From: Adiantum capillus-veneris
Lineage: Eukaryota > Streptophyta > Polypodiopsida > Polypodiales > Pteridaceae
Reading direction: 5' to 3'
Assembly (NCBI GenBank): GCA_014529385.2
Contig: CM043971.1
Coordinates: forward strand, 54,859,709-54,923,708
DNA length: 64,000 nucleotides
The position numbers were made by a program, and so were the translations under genes. The notes beneath the pieces are model-generated. The model did no database searches, was not told the DNA's origin, and worked only from the letters and a program-made list of their open reading frames with translations. This document shows, one piece after another, positions 48,395 through 60,611 of this stretch (positions within the stretch are counted from its first letter, which is position 1; the number at the start of each line of letters is the position of its first letter).

Positions 48395-49649
48395 TGTAAC
48401 ATTTAATGGCCTAGTAACTTGTGTGTAACGGAAAATAGCATGAACATAGTGAGCATTTCATTAGAATAGGTTCCTAATGAGCATAACAAGAATGCTTGGG
48501 TGGAGAGAGCAACAAAAAGCATAACACCTAGTTAGATAGCATGAACAATACTTTAAAAGAGAGAGAAGTTAAGCTATTGACAACAGTTGAGGACCGGATT
48601 TACATGGAGCCCGTTCCCCCTCCAAAAGGCTTTGTATTATGGGTTTCTCCCATCAAGAGAGACATTTTACAATACAATTGTTTGTGTTCCTGCAATATTA
48701 TCTAGTGCAATGAAGAAGGAAGCTTCAAGCACTAAGCAAAACACTTATAAAACACATCAATTCCCTCACGGTCTTAGACCCAAGACCTCACACAGCTTCG
48801 AAGATGGTGAGATCTAGTGGGGTATGAGAGTAGATTTAGAGGAAGAAGTAGTCTTACTAGAAAGATGTACATTTCCTCACATAATCACTCATATTAGCAT
48901 AGCATAGCTTAGTAATTAGCATGGTAGAGGAGATGAGCATGCATTGAAGCTTGGCTCTTGGTTGGATTTGCATCACAAAGCCAAGAGTTGTTGGTGTTTG
49001 GAGTAGGTGATAAGCTTTTCATTAAAGCTTGAGAATGAGAGAGAGAGTCTTCTTGCTTCACACATGAGCTTTTGTGTGAGTTTGTGAGATGATCCTTTGA
49101 AAATTCAGGTCCCTCTCTCTCTTGGCCGACCCCTCTTCCATTTTACTCATGCAGGCATCCCATTGGTCCATGCCAGGCTTAGCCAATGAAACTTACGCAG
49201 CATAAGTGATAGCCTTCTGACATGTGTCCCCCTTAATTCCCCTTTTGTGAGAGCTTTAGGTAATTAATTAATGCAACTAAACTCTCATTGGACCCCTTTG
49301 TCTCATGGCCAATAAGAATCAGGCAAGCCATTGGGCTGCTGAATGCTCATTGGACCCCTTGGGAGACTGTCCAATAGTCTTCTAAAGAGCTTAATTCTTA
49401 TTGGTTCTTTTATTAAGTGGTTTTAAATGAATTAAACTAGATTTACTCTAGCCTAATTCTCATTGGTCCACCTCCATGGCCATCCAATAGGATTTGAGTA
49501 CACCTTGTGGGCATCTGGGCTAGGGAGCTGACATGTGTCCCTCATTTCCTTTGTGTAAAGGAGGCTTGTGAGTGTGTGTGTGAATTTCTCTCTCATCCCC
49601 TACTTCCAAGGCCTCGCCCCCTCCTTTGTAGGATTCATGAAGACTTTTG

Positions 49650-49729
<80 letters not shown>

Positions 49730-50027
49730 GCATCCAATTTTTCTAAGCTTAACCATTAAACACAACCTTTGATTTTTGGAACCTTAGCATTTTGGAAGTC
49801 TTAATGGGCTAAACCTTAGGTCTTTAAAGCCCATTGTTGCACATGGCTCTTTTGCAGATGGCCCCCCCTTTGGATCCCCTATTTTCCCTCCTTTGGATCC
49901 CTACTGTGGCCGGCCTGCTAGCTTAACCAATATTCTAGCTTTTTCTCCCCTGGCACTTCCCCATATTAAATGATCAGTTTAACATGAGAAAATCATTTAG
50001 GAGAATTAGATATTAGTTATTATGAAA
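48395..50027 (-). repeat. 5' LTR, family A subfamily A2
   Basis: TGTAACAT ... TTATGAAA in plus orientation, 1633 bp. The terminal CA has become AA. The (AC)n tract at 49654-49727 is about 37 uninterrupted repeats. Confidence 0.9.
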
Positions 50028-50484
50028 ATTACTCTTTGATTGAGTCTGTGAGTGAGCCTAAACTTGTTATCTAGTATGACGAAGTTCGGTGAATTGGCTC
50101 TTTCTCCCCTCCTTTGATTTCATAAGTAGCTTGGTGCTTGATAAAAGATATTTGGGAAAATAGATAGAGACTAGCTTGTCTTTGCATGGTCATCTCTTAG
50201 GACTAATTTGATACAATGCGAAAATTTTACTAATGTGGCTCATTAGATCTCCCCAATCTCAGAAAAATAAAAATTCTCTCAAAACATATTAAGTGTATAA
50301 GTGAAGGGTGAGTTTAGGAAGTGAAAAGATAGATGAAAGTTGAAAGTCAACAGACATATGAAGGTGGAAAGTCAAAAGACACATGAAGCTGAAAAGTCAA
50401 AAGACGCATGAAGATAGGAAGTCAAAAGACCTTTTGTGTCCATATAAATAGGTGTTTCTCTTCTTTATTTTGCCTTTAGCGTTT

Positions 50485-50522
<38 letters not shown>

Positions 50523-51329
50523 GTTGCATCCGTCTTTTATAGCTAACATTGTTGCAGATCTATGTGCTTCGTCATTGCCTATGGCTACAGGCTGTAGACT
50601 GGCGCATCACTCTTGTTGTTGTTGAGGGAATCTTTGAATTAGGAATACGTTTTAATTTTTTTGAAGCCATTAGTAATACCTTTTAATTTTACTATTTTGA
50701 CTCAATGGTAGACCTTTTGTCTAGGGGGGAATAAACTCGAACTTCTTTAAGAAATTCCTCAATAGGCATGTAATGAGCTTATCACACGTCTATGTTGCTT
50801 ACATAAAGGTTGACAACATTTAATGCTTGCTAAACTGCAGTAGTAATTTACCTTTTTCTACAAAAAGGCTCATTTTCAAAAAATAGAATTCTATTTTTAG
50901 CTTTTTAACACTAATATGGTTGGCAAGTTGTGACACATCCTGACAAGGTGCTCAAGAAGTCATACGCAAAAGTTATGCTAAAATCGACGCATAAACTGGC
51001 TCCAGCCACTTTTGTGGCCCATTACAAGACTGGTGTTAACTAAGACAACATTATGATACGCCATCTTTAGAAAGGATCATATTGGCTTGCTTTAGATTTT
51101 GTTAAGAATTTTTGGTATTGAGAATCTTGCCTAATCAAGTCAACTAGTGATTTGTCTAGCCAGCCATAATTTTTTTGATAATTGTTCTTTTAGGATGGAA
51201 AATGGAAAACAAATGGAACTTGGCTATACTAGTGGGATTTCGAACACCTAGTTTGAGTTTTTAGTTGCTTGAAGCAAGCTTTTAGTTGAGTGGATACTTT
51301 AATGGGAAAGTTTTCTTTAATCTTCACGT
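50028..51329 (+). repeat. Unassigned stretch with 25-bp minisatellite, TATA-like box and (CT)n
   Basis: Four tandem 25-base units (ATGAAG-x-GGAAAGTCAAAAGAC type) cover 50331-50430. TATAAATA follows at 50443-50450 and a (CT)n run at 50487-50519. This resembles the promoter part of an LTR, but no PBS or coding region was found. The remainder to 51329 is unassigned. Confidence 0.5.
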
Positions 51330-51525
51330 TGACGGGAGCAAAGCGAACCTCGAACCCCCAACGGCTTCTAAGACACCGGGGATCGAATGGAGCGCCTCGA
51401 GCCTGTCATGGTAAAGCAAACAGGGGGCACCACCTAGCTTGAGCGGCTAGGACGCAAACAACACACCACCATAACAAAGTTTTCATCCAAGAGAGATGGA
51501 TGCTTGGGAGTAATGGAGGAAGGGG

Positions 51526-51580
<55 letters not shown>

Positions 51581-52886
51581 ACGGCTTAGTACTTAGGCAC
51601 CACAGAAGGATAGCGAATCCGCACACCCTTCACACATACACAAGCTCACTCCAAACACAAGACTAGGTGGCGATTCCGCACACCTCACATGGGCAAAACA
51701 TTGCAAGAAAACATACTCACAAAACCTCAAGCTTTATTTAGAGAATAAGGCGATGAAATGGGGGGCATAGGGTAGGGGAAAGAGAAGGGAGAGAGTGGTA
51801 GAGCACATGGCTGATAGGTGGGAGCTGATGGCGAAGACTTGCACGAGGGTTATGGCCATCATCCTTCATTTATCTGCCCTTCATCTTCCATAGCCCAAGG
51901 GTGTAGAGGTCATGCTCAAGACGAGCATGGTGATTGCGGTGATGGTGATGGTGTGGGTGTGTGTGTGTGTGCACTAGACACACACAGTGCATAGTGTACT
52001 CTTTGGTGATGTTGTGTGTGTATTTAGTGTGATGGTGACCCCTCTTTATATAGGGGTGGAGGGGAAAGAAATTCTAGAATTTAGAAATGAAGAAATCATT
52101 ATCTTCATAGGCCATGTGACTGTGGGCCCCACTTGTCTGGCTGTGTGTATATGTGCCAGAACAGCAGTCTCATGAGAGAGAAACTAAGAGAGAGAGATGG
52201 GTTGATGAAAAAAAGTGAGAGGTGACATGGAGAATAAAGTAATTACAAGAGGGGAGAGAGGGGAGTGTGTTCAGAGGTGAATCTGTGTGCAGATGTGTGT
52301 GAACACAAGAAAAATCAGGTAACCACCGGGTGGGGATGGGTCCGTGGACACCTTTTTCAGTGAAACTGAGTGTGTATGAGTGTGGGGGAGGTTATTTAGC
52401 TACAAGACAAGAGACATGGCACCCTTTAGAGAGAGAGGGGGGTATTTGGGTCATGGGATATGATAGGAGAGAGAAAGGGGGGGTGGGGTATACTATTTTG
52501 GAAGATAGGATAAGTTGCATGTGAGTTAGGGTGCATTATTGGTGAGTTAGAATGCATTATTGGTGAGAGGTGGGGTAGCTTGAGGGGAGAGAGAAAGGAG
52601 AAAGGACAAGGGGAAGAGAGAGGGAGTTGACCTTTTGAGTGGAGGAGAGAAAAATGGACACACGACGGGGCAACAGTGAAGAAAAAGGAGGCAAGGTGGG
52701 GATGGGCTGCCCCGCAGGCATGAGGTGGCCTATCTTACCTTTCTCATATATTTACATAATCATACTTTATTTTTTTTCTTACTTTTTCCAATGCCTTTTA
52801 TCACTCCCTCCCTAAGAGGGGGTTTTCATGGGGTGGGGACGAGAGAAGAGGGGTATGGGAGCTTGGCTTGTGAAAAGCCCCCATCA
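51330..52886 (-). repeat. 3' LTR of Tat-like element
   Basis: 1557 bp. A TATATAAA box on the minus strand (52052-52045) is a likely core promoter, repeated in the other LTR at 59777-59770. (GA)n lies at about 51531-51578. Confidence 0.9.
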
Positions 52887-52987
52887 TTAGCCCTCCCCTT
52901 TTGGCTAGAGGCATTCATGTCTCTAGCTCATCTGTTTGATCATTATCGTCGGAGGTGGCGGCTGATGGTGTGTCCTCATCTGGAATG

Positions 52988-54784
52988 TCAATTGGTGGAG
53001 CGATCAAATCGAAGAAAATAAGGTTTAAGTCGCCAACCATTTACCCTGGTTTTATGAAGTTTTTCATCAGCCTCCATAAGCTTGTAGCTTCCATTGGCAT
53101 ACTTTTTCCTGATGATGAAAGGGCCTTCCCATCGGAGCAGGAGTTTCTTATCCTTGCGCGTGTTGAAGCGATTGTCGTAGCGGAGCACCAACATTCCTTT
53201 CTTCAATTCTTTTTTCCGGAGATGCTCGTTAAAGCTAAGCCGTCTATGCTCTGCTTGTGCCGCATAATAATTTATTGCTTCTTCTCTGTCCAGCTGCAGT
53301 CTTTCCAAGTTGATGATGTGATCTCTCAAATGCATGTTGGGTTGTTGAAGTTGGCTTGCCATTACTCTGAGACTTTGTAGTTGCACTTCAATGGGCAAGA
53401 TTGCTTCCTTACCAAATACTAGATGATACGGTGTGAATCCCAAGGATGTACGAAATGAAGTTCTGTAGGCCCATAAAGCTGGTAGTAGATACTTATCCCA
53501 GTCTCCAGGATGATTGTTTACCTGCTTGGTAATAATTTTAGAAACCATTCCATTTACCTTTTCAACTAGGCCATTACATTGAGGGTAATATGGTGAAGAG
53601 TGTCTCCTTGTAATGCGTAGTTTCTGCATTAATTCTCCTACCAAGTTTGCTCTAAAACCTGGCCCTCTATCAGAGATGATCTCTAAAGGTGTGCCAAACC
53701 TACAACATATGTGATCGTAGATAAATTTAGCTACCTCTACTGCTGTGATTCTAGTGGTGGCTGTAGCCTCTGCCCATCTAGTCATGTAGTCGATCCTCAT
53801 GATAATGTAGAATTTTCCTGAGTTGGCCCTAGGTAATGGCCCAATGGCATCGATACCCCATTTTTCAAATGGGCCATATGAGAGAATAGGTGTCTGTGGT
53901 TCAGGCATAAGTGACCTAGTGCCGGCCTTTTGACACAACTTACACGTTTTGCACCAGTGGTGTACATCACGGTTGAGGCTAGGCCATATGAAGCCTGCCT
54001 GCAAGATTTTCCTACTTGTTATGTCTAGGGAAAAGTGACCACCACAAACCCCCCCGTTGTGACAACTAGCAATTACTCCCGTGATTTCCTGAGAGAGAGG
54101 GACCTTCCTGAGTATTTGGTCCTTACCCTTACAGTACAAACCGTCATTGATGAATCGATACCTTGTGGCCTTCCGCGTCAGCCATTGCTTCTGTCCCTTT
54201 GTTAAATCTGATGGGCATTCCCCTGTTTCCAAAAAATGCATGATGTTAGGCAAGACATCACTGCCTTGAAATAGAGGGAGCTTTAGTTTTATTGCTCCAA
54301 CCACCACTTCCTGTAGTCTTTTACTTGCTAGGGCATCCGCTTCTTGGTTTTGAGCCCTTGGGATATGGTGTATTTGAACTTCTTCAAACTTACCCAACAA
54401 GGTTTTTACACTACTTAAGTGAGTCCTTAAACTAGGATTCTTGCATGTCCATGCTCCATTTACTTGCCTTACCAGAAGTAGAGCATCCCCAAATACATTA
54501 AGGCGTTGTACACCTTGCGAGACGCACCATTGTAGACCCTTGGTTAGTGCTGCATACTCAGCTTCATTGTTAGAATGTGAATCTAACAATTGGCCCAACG
54601 AAAATACCTTTGTCTCTTTGTCATCAAAGACCACTATGCCTGCAGCTGCTTTGTCGGACGCTCGCTTGTAGGCTCCATCAAAGTAGAGAGAGTATGCTCC
54701 TTCTACCATCGGTGGTACTGGAGGTAATCGGACTTCTCCTTCCTTAGATTGCTTCTCCTTCCCTTCAAAGACTTGGTAGGTCAT
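52988..54784 (-). CDS. Archaeal-type RNase H plus integrase part of Tat pol (598 residues, intact frame)
   Basis: The frame opens at an ATG overlapping the preceding frame's stop (54784-54781), so the true protein was probably one polyprotein now broken by a frameshift. Residues about 30-160 are an RNase H with the LYFDGA start, the NNEAEY helix and the QEADALAS end. Residues about 215-280 carry the His-His-Cys-Cys integrase zinc finger. The catalytic core follows with Asp in GIDAIGP, Asp in ISDRGPGF and Glu in NGLVEKVN, all present. The end has a GPY/F-like WEGPFIIRKKYANGSYKL block. Integrase inserts the DNA copy. The second RNase H is a known mark of Tat elements. Confidence 0.92.
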   Translation of the reverse strand: MTYQVFEGKEKQSKEGEVRLPPVPPMVEGAYSLYFDGAYKRASDKAAAGIVVFDDKETKVFSLGQLLDSHSNNEAEYAALTKGLQWCVSQGVQRLNVFGDALLLVRQVNGAWTCKNPSLRTHLSSVKTLLGKFEEVQIHHIPRAQNQEADALASKRLQEVVVGAIKLKLPLFQGSDVLPNIMHFLETGECPSDLTKGQKQWLTRKATRYRFINDGLYCKGKDQILRKVPLSQEITGVIASCHNGGVCGGHFSLDITSRKILQAGFIWPSLNRDVHHWCKTCKLCQKAGTRSLMPEPQTPILSYGPFEKWGIDAIGPLPRANSGKFYIIMRIDYMTRWAEATATTRITAVEVAKFIYDHICCRFGTPLEIISDRGPGFRANLVGELMQKLRITRRHSSPYYPQCNGLVEKVNGMVSKIITKQVNNHPGDWDKYLLPALWAYRTSFRTSLGFTPYHLVFGKEAILPIEVQLQSLRVMASQLQQPNMHLRDHIINLERLQLDREEAINYYAAQAEHRRLSFNEHLRKKELKKGMLVLRYDNRFNTRKDKKLLLRWEGPFIIRKKYANGSYKLMEADEKLHKTRVNGWRLKPYFLRFDRSTN

Positions 54785-57700
54785 GAGTCCCCCAAACTTG
54801 CCCTTGTCGTGCTTTCTACCTGTACCGTGTAGTCAAACTCTTGCAGACGAACTAGCCATTTAGTAATTCTAGCAGACACATCCATGTGTTGTACAACATA
54901 GGGAAATATTTCATCCGTGGTTAGAATCACAAATTGCTTAGGCAGCAAATATGACCTAAACTTTGTAGTTGCAAATCTAAGAGCTAGGACTAAGTGTTCC
55001 ACATGGGTGAAACCTTTCTCTCCTGCTGTCATCATTCGACTAGAGAAGTAGATTGGCCTCATGAAAGATGTCGTCGTATCCTTTTGGAGTAGCACAGCCC
55101 CCAATGAGTCATCACCAACACTTGAGGTGACATAGAATTTTTCATCCCACTTAGGTGGTGAGATAGTTGGCAGAGTGGCTAAGACCTCCTTTACCTTGTT
55201 GTAGTGATGTTCACTTTCCTCGTCCCAAGTGAAAGTTGATCTTTGAGTGAGTTGTTACAGTGGTAGAACAAGTTGTGATAGTAGATGTATGAATCTACTT
55301 AAGTACCTCACCTTCTGTAGAAAAGAGACCAGTTGACGTGCGGTCGTTGGTGAAGGTAGGGCTATGAGTGCGGACACCTTACTTGGGTCGGCGTTGATAC
55401 CTTTTGCTGAAATTTCATGACCTAGTAGAATGACTTTACTCTCCCCAATGTGGCATTTATCCACATTTAATTGCCCACCTAGGCTTTGCAACCTGGCCAA
55501 ACCTTCAGTTACCTTTTCTAAATGTGAAATACGGGAGCTATATATACAAAAATCATCAATGAACACTCTTATGGATGTTCCAAAGAACGGTTGAAAAACA
55601 TATGTGACATATCTTTGGAATGTGGCAGGTGCATTTGTGAGACCAAATGGCATAACCCTGTATGAAAAACAACCCCATGGCGTGATCTTCCAAGGCTATG
55701 CGTATTTAAAAGTATCCAGTATAACCATCACAGACGGTATAGCATTCAAAACCCGCTACTTCATTCAGAATTTCATCCAAGAAAGGGAGAGGAAAGTGGT
55801 CTCTCTTTGTAGCTGCATTTAGTGGTTTGTAGTCAACAGAGACCCTCCACTTACCATTCTTTTTAGGCGTCACCACTACGGGTGACACCCATTCTGAGTT
55901 TTCTACAGGATAGATGAATCCCGCCTCAAGCAGTTTCCTTACCTCGGCCAAGAGTGCCTTTTCTTGTATGACCCCCACTCGTCGTAGCTTTTGCACAACT
56001 GGTTTTACCCCTTCCTTCAACTTAATATGATGTTCCACCACTGTAATGCCCGTGATCCTTTCATAGTTATCAATGAACAGGTTAGGAAATCCCATCAACA
56101 TTTGCAAAAAACTATCTTTCTCCTCAAGTGTTAATTCCGTAGACAACATACCCTTCAACCTACTTCCTCCTAGGCCAGGTGATTTGCTCTCCTCTTCATT
56201 GGGTTGCCCTTTTGGTGATGGATCACCAGTTGTGCTTACCCTTTGTGGATCCTTCATAATGATACCTATCACATCAATGGAACTGTCACTTTCGTCGGTG
56301 GATGTGGTCTCCTCCTCAGAACTGGAAGATTTGCTAGTGGTTTCATCTGCCGATGTTTCCAGATTCATTTGCTTCTGCTTGCCAATCCTCATGTCGTAGT
56401 AGATTGTCTCCCCTTTCTTACCGATCATGCGTAGAAGGCCAGTACCCCAGTCCTGTTTTGCCTTCATGGCCATTAACCATGGCCTTCCCAAAATTAGTGG
56501 ATAGCCCTCCCCCTTAGTAGGCATTACAAAAACATCTACCTCTACCTCAGTGTTGAAAGATTTTATTTTCACGGCACTTACCACACCCACACACTTTACT
56601 TTTGCGTTGTTTGCCATCTTTGCCTTGCATGGAGAAGGCCTGTCAACCTCGAGCCCTAATCGAAGCATCATAGCTTCGCTCATTACACAGATTTGTGCAC
56701 CTCCATCAATGTAGGTGTTTCCAACCCTCTTTCCTTTTATGTTTACGTCGACAATTGGAAGGATGTCATCCATGTTGTATCCCGAAATTGCTCAGGCTAC
56801 CTTTGTTTTGGAGCGTCTTGTACTTACCATTTTGGACCATTCTCACCTTACTTTAGGTGCAAGATGTAGCAGTTGTGGCCATGTAATCTTCGGTCCTTGC
56901 TCTGCCACATCCAATTTTAGATCATAGGGCTTAGAACTTTCCCCTAGCTGGAAGTCGGTGATGCCTAATTTCCGTCGTGGCCCGGATGGCCTCTTGCTAG
57001 TTTCTCCTCTCATGCTTCTCTCATCATCTGATTGTGTAGCTTTCTCTCTCCTAGCTCTTTACACAGTCATGGCTTCAAGTGGTTCTAAAAAGGTTACCTT
57101 CTCCTTACCCTTGTCCCTCTCCTTTGCTCTGGGTGGATCCACTACTACGGCTTTTCCTTTCTCTTCTAGCCTTATGATGTTTACAGGGCGATCAGGTGGT
57201 GGGGCTGGTGGAAGAGGTGGAATGGATGCTTGTAGTGGTGTCTGGGGTGGTTGTAGAATTTGTGTTGGTGGGGCTGGTGCTGGGGGTGGGGGTGTTCTTT
57301 CTCTAGGGGGTGAAAATTGGTTCCTCCTACCTCCTCTATTATAGTTTTCTCGTGGTTTGGGACAGAAGTATATACCGTGACCGTCTTCTCCGTAGTTGTA
57401 GCAATGATACTCCCTGTTTTGTCGTCGTGCTCTTCCAGAGTCTTGATCTCTTTCTTGACTCCTCCCTTGCTGTAATAAGTGGACAGACAAATTCTACAGT
57501 TGGTCAGTAATATGGGCCAACATATCTTGTTGGTCATCTCTTACCCCAAGAGCCGGTGGTGGTGGTCGAATGGTGGTTGTCATAGTTGCTGGTCGACACG
57601 ATGTTCCTGCTTCTGTTGACTTGGTTTCTTTGGCTTTCATTCGTAGCTTCTTGTCCTTAAGGCGAGCAATTTCAACGGCTAACTCGTACGTAGCCGGGAA

Positions 57701-58150
57701 TCTACCTTTCACCTTCTCCTTGAGAAGCGGCCATAAGCCATGCATGAACCGATCTTTTTTTAGGAAATCGGGTGCAACTTCCCTCCTTGCCAGTGACTCA
57801 ACCCACCGTTTCCACAAATCCACAAATTTGGACTCATAGGTGGCATATTCTAAAAGACCCTCCTGCTTTAAGTCTCTCAACTTGTCCCACAACTTTTCTG
57901 AAGTGGTACCTCCCCCAAAGCGCCTCTTAAAAGCGGTTTTTAAGGGTTCCCAGTCATCCTTGGTTGCTTGTGGAAGTGCATTGTACCATGATCCAGCTTC
58001 TAGCTTCATGAGATGCTTAAAGATTCTAACCCGGGATTCATCCGTATCTTTGTTGCTCACTACACATGCTACTTCAAAGTCATCTAGGAAGTCTGTTACC
58101 AAATCCTCCCCCTTCTTTCCTTTAAATGTTGGAAATGCTACACTTGCCAT
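52988..58150 (-). pseudogene. gag-pol of Tat-like element, broken by stops and frameshifts
   Basis: Gag starts at the ATG at 58150 (an in-frame GTG upstream is unlikely). Its capsid-like region is intact to a TAG at 57496-57494. The next piece (57490-57059) holds a zinc knuckle whose second Cys is Tyr, then a Pro-rich region, ending at TAA. The piece 56773-55706 has the protease motif Asp-Gly-Gly-Ala and the RT N-terminal half. After a frameshift, 55653-55255 has MPFGLTNAP and the catalytic FIDD. The piece 55104-54781 is the first RNase H. The intact 54784-52988 frame follows. Five or so lesions explain loss of function, while the LTRs still look alike. Confidence 0.9.
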
Positions 58151-58471
58151 GATTACTGAGAGAGAGCTAGAAAGACACACTGCTTAACTTGCAAAAGTTT
58201 TTTTCTTCTTTACAAGGAGGCGTGTATACCCTCTTATACTAGGACATAGATTAAAATTTCAAACGCTACATTGCCTTGTACCAAAGGTAAGACAAATGGT
58301 TGATCTGATGGCCAAACCTCAAAAAACCGCTCCCCACCCAGCATGGTGTCAATGACGTGCTGGTAGTGAGCCTTCAAATCCAGTATTACCTTGATTGAGC
58401 GTACACGTGTTGGTATGTGTGTGATCTGTCTTGAGGTAGGTTGTACTGATTCATGTGAAGCTCAGAGGTGC

Positions 58472-58940
58472 TTAGTCACTGTCCAAGCTTGTGGGAGAGG
58501 GTGGTGTTCTTTCCTGAAACAAAATCAGTAGATCCCTAGTTTCTCTAGTGAGAGTGTGAGCCAATGCTTCCGTTATCTGTGCTGCAGCATCAGGTGCGAC
58601 TTGAAAACTGACTGTGATAATTACCTCGGTGACTTGAGTTACCCGATTCTCAAAGTAGAATAGTGTTGATTCTCTATTGTGCAGAGCTCCTTCCATTTTG
58701 TTGTTGTTGTGGGTTGGTTGTAGGTTGCGGACATGGTTTCGACCCTCTCCTTCTTCTTCTTGGCACTCGGCCTATGTATATCCACTGGGTTTGGCGTGTT
58801 GGTTGACTCTCCCACTGCAAATCGATTACCGTTACGCCTGGCACTCGAACTTCGATGGAGATGCGGAGTTCGTCTAGTTGTGCTTGGAGCTCTTCTTCTT
58901 CTGTCGTCCAGTTAGCAAATCCTTCTAGCCATTCATCCAT
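58472..58940 (-). other. Two overlapping short frames between PBS and gag of the Tat-like element
   Basis: Minus-strand frames 58940-58674 (88 codons, acidic then Arg/Gln-rich) and 58696-58472 (74 codons) overlap by 23 bases in different phases. They lie in the 0.86-kb leader before gag. Some Tat-group elements (Ogre type) carry an extra frame in this place. Whether these frames are a frameshifted remnant of such a protein or chance is not settled by the sequence. Confidence 0.35.
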
Positions 58941-59013
58941 TCACAATAGTTTAGGGGTTTCAGTCTTGTAAACTGAAGGGTTTCATGAAAAGATCCTCAG
59001 TGGGGGCACCAAA

Positions 59014-59230
59014 TGACGGGAGCAAAGCAAACCCTGAACCCCCGACGGCCTCTAAAACACCGGGGACCGAATGGAGCGCCTCGAGCCTGTCATGGTAAAG
59101 CAAACAGGGGGCACCACCTAGCTTGAGCGGCTAGGACGCAAACAACACACCAAAATAACAAAGTTTTCATCCAAGAAAGATGGATGCTTGGGAGTAATGA
59201 TGAAGAGGAAGGGGAATGAGATCGAGAGAT

Positions 59231-59293
<63 letters not shown>

Positions 59294-60611
59294 AGAGAGT
59301 ACAACGGCTTAGTACTTAGGCACCACAGAAGGATAGCGAATCTGCACACCCTTCACACATACATAAGCTCACTCCAAACACAAGACTAGGTGGCGATTCC
59401 GCACACCTCACATGGGCAAAACATTGCAAGAAAACATACTCACAAAACCTCAAGCTTTATTTAGAGAATAAGGCGATGAAATGGGGGGCATAGGGTAGGG
59501 GAAAGAGAAGGGAGAGAGTGGTAGAGCACATGGCTGATAGGTGGGAGCTGATGGTGAAGACTCGCACGAGGGTTATGGCCATCATCCTTCATTTAGCTGC
59601 CCTTCATCTTCCATAGCTCAAGGGTGTAGAGGTCATGCTCAAGACGAGCATAGTGATTGCGGTGATGGTGATGGTGTGGGTGTGTGTGTGTGTGTGCACT
59701 AGGCACACACAGTGCATAGTGTACTCTTTGGTGATGTTGTGTGTGTATTTAGTGTGATGGTGACCCCTCTTTATATAGGGGTGGAGGGGAAAGAAATTCT
59801 AGAATTTAGAAATGAAGAAATCATTATCTTCATAGGCCATGTGACTGTGGACCCCACTTGTCTGGCTGTGTGTATATGTGCCAGAACAACAGTCTCATGA
59901 GAGAGAGACTAAGAGAGAGAGATGGGTTGATGAAAAAAAGTGAGAGGTGACATGGAGAATAGAGTAATTACAAGAGGGGAGAGAGGGGAGTGTGTTCAGA
60001 GGTGAATCTGTGTGCAAATGTGTGTAAACACAAGAAAAATCAGGTAACCACCGAGTGGGGATGGGTCCGTGGGCACCTTTTTCAGTGAAATTGAGTGTGT
60101 GTGAGTGTGGGGGAGGTTATTTAGCTACAAGACAAGAGACATGGCGCCCTTTAGAGAGAGAGGGGGGTATTTGGGTCATGGGATATGATAGGAGAGAGAA
60201 AGGGGGGGTGGGGTATACTATTTTGGAAGATAGGATAAGTTGCATGTGAGTTAGGGTGCATTATTGGTGAGTTAGAATGCATTATTGGTGAGAGGTGGGG
60301 TAGCTTGAGGGGAGAGAGAAAGGAGAAAGGACAAGGGGAAGAGAGAGGGGGTCGACCTTTTGAGTGGAGGAGAGGAAAAGGGACACACGACGGGGCAATA
60401 GTGAAGAAAAAGGAGGCAAGGTGGGGATGGGCTGCCCCGCGGGCATGAGGAGGCCTATTTTACCTTTCTCATATATTTACATAATCATACTTTATTTTTT
60501 TTCTTACTTTTTTCAATGCCTTTTATCACTCCCTCCCTAAGAGGGGGTTTTCATAGGGTGGGGACGAGAGAAGAGGGGTATGGGAGCTTGGCTTGTGAAA
60601 AGCCCCCATCA
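59014..60611 (-). repeat. 5' LTR of Tat-like element
   Basis: 1598 bp, with (GA)n at about 59236-59300 and a minus-strand TATATAAA at 59777-59770. It differs from the 3' LTR by scattered substitutions, densest in the first 200 bases (plus orientation). Confidence 0.9.

Larger units (their letters stand above)
41197..50027 (-). mobile_element. Family A Ty3/gypsy element with both LTRs, coding region decayed
   Basis: The 3' LTR is 41197-42812 and the 5' LTR 48395-50027, both subfamily A2. A purine-rich AAGAGAGAGGTAA tract adjoins the 3' LTR, and a PBS (TGGTATTAGAGC, one mismatch) lies at 48393-48382. Flanking 5-mers ATTAT (41192-41196) and ATTAC (50028-50032) differ at one base and may be the target duplication. 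The 8.83-kb element is complete in layout, but its polyprotein is broken by stops and frameshifts. The right LTR has a long (AC)n tract (49654-49727), much longer than in the left LTR (42472-42513). Confidence 0.93.
51330..60611 (-). mobile_element. Tat-lineage Ty3/gypsy LTR retrotransposon with both LTRs
   Basis: The LTRs are 51330-52886 (3') and 59014-60611 (5'), TGACGGGA ... CCCATCA, and are very similar apart from (GA)n length. A strong polypurine tract (AAAAGGGGAGGG on the minus strand, about 52901-52890) adjoins the 3' LTR. A PBS-like TGGTGCCCCCACTGAGG lies at 59011-58995; I cannot assign its tRNA. Inside are gag, protease, RT, a first RNase H, a second archaeal-type RNase H and integrase, the order typical of Tat elements. 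No chromodomain follows integrase. Flanks CACGT and ATGTA are not a clear duplication. Confidence 0.93.

Noticed and set aside
49507-49765. Frames with long Thr-His or Val-Cys runs
   Set aside because: Translation of the (AC)n tract in the LTR.
51987-52175. 62-codon frame repeated at 59712-59900
   Set aside because: Present twice only because it lies in both LTRs of the Tat-like element, on the strand opposite to its genes.
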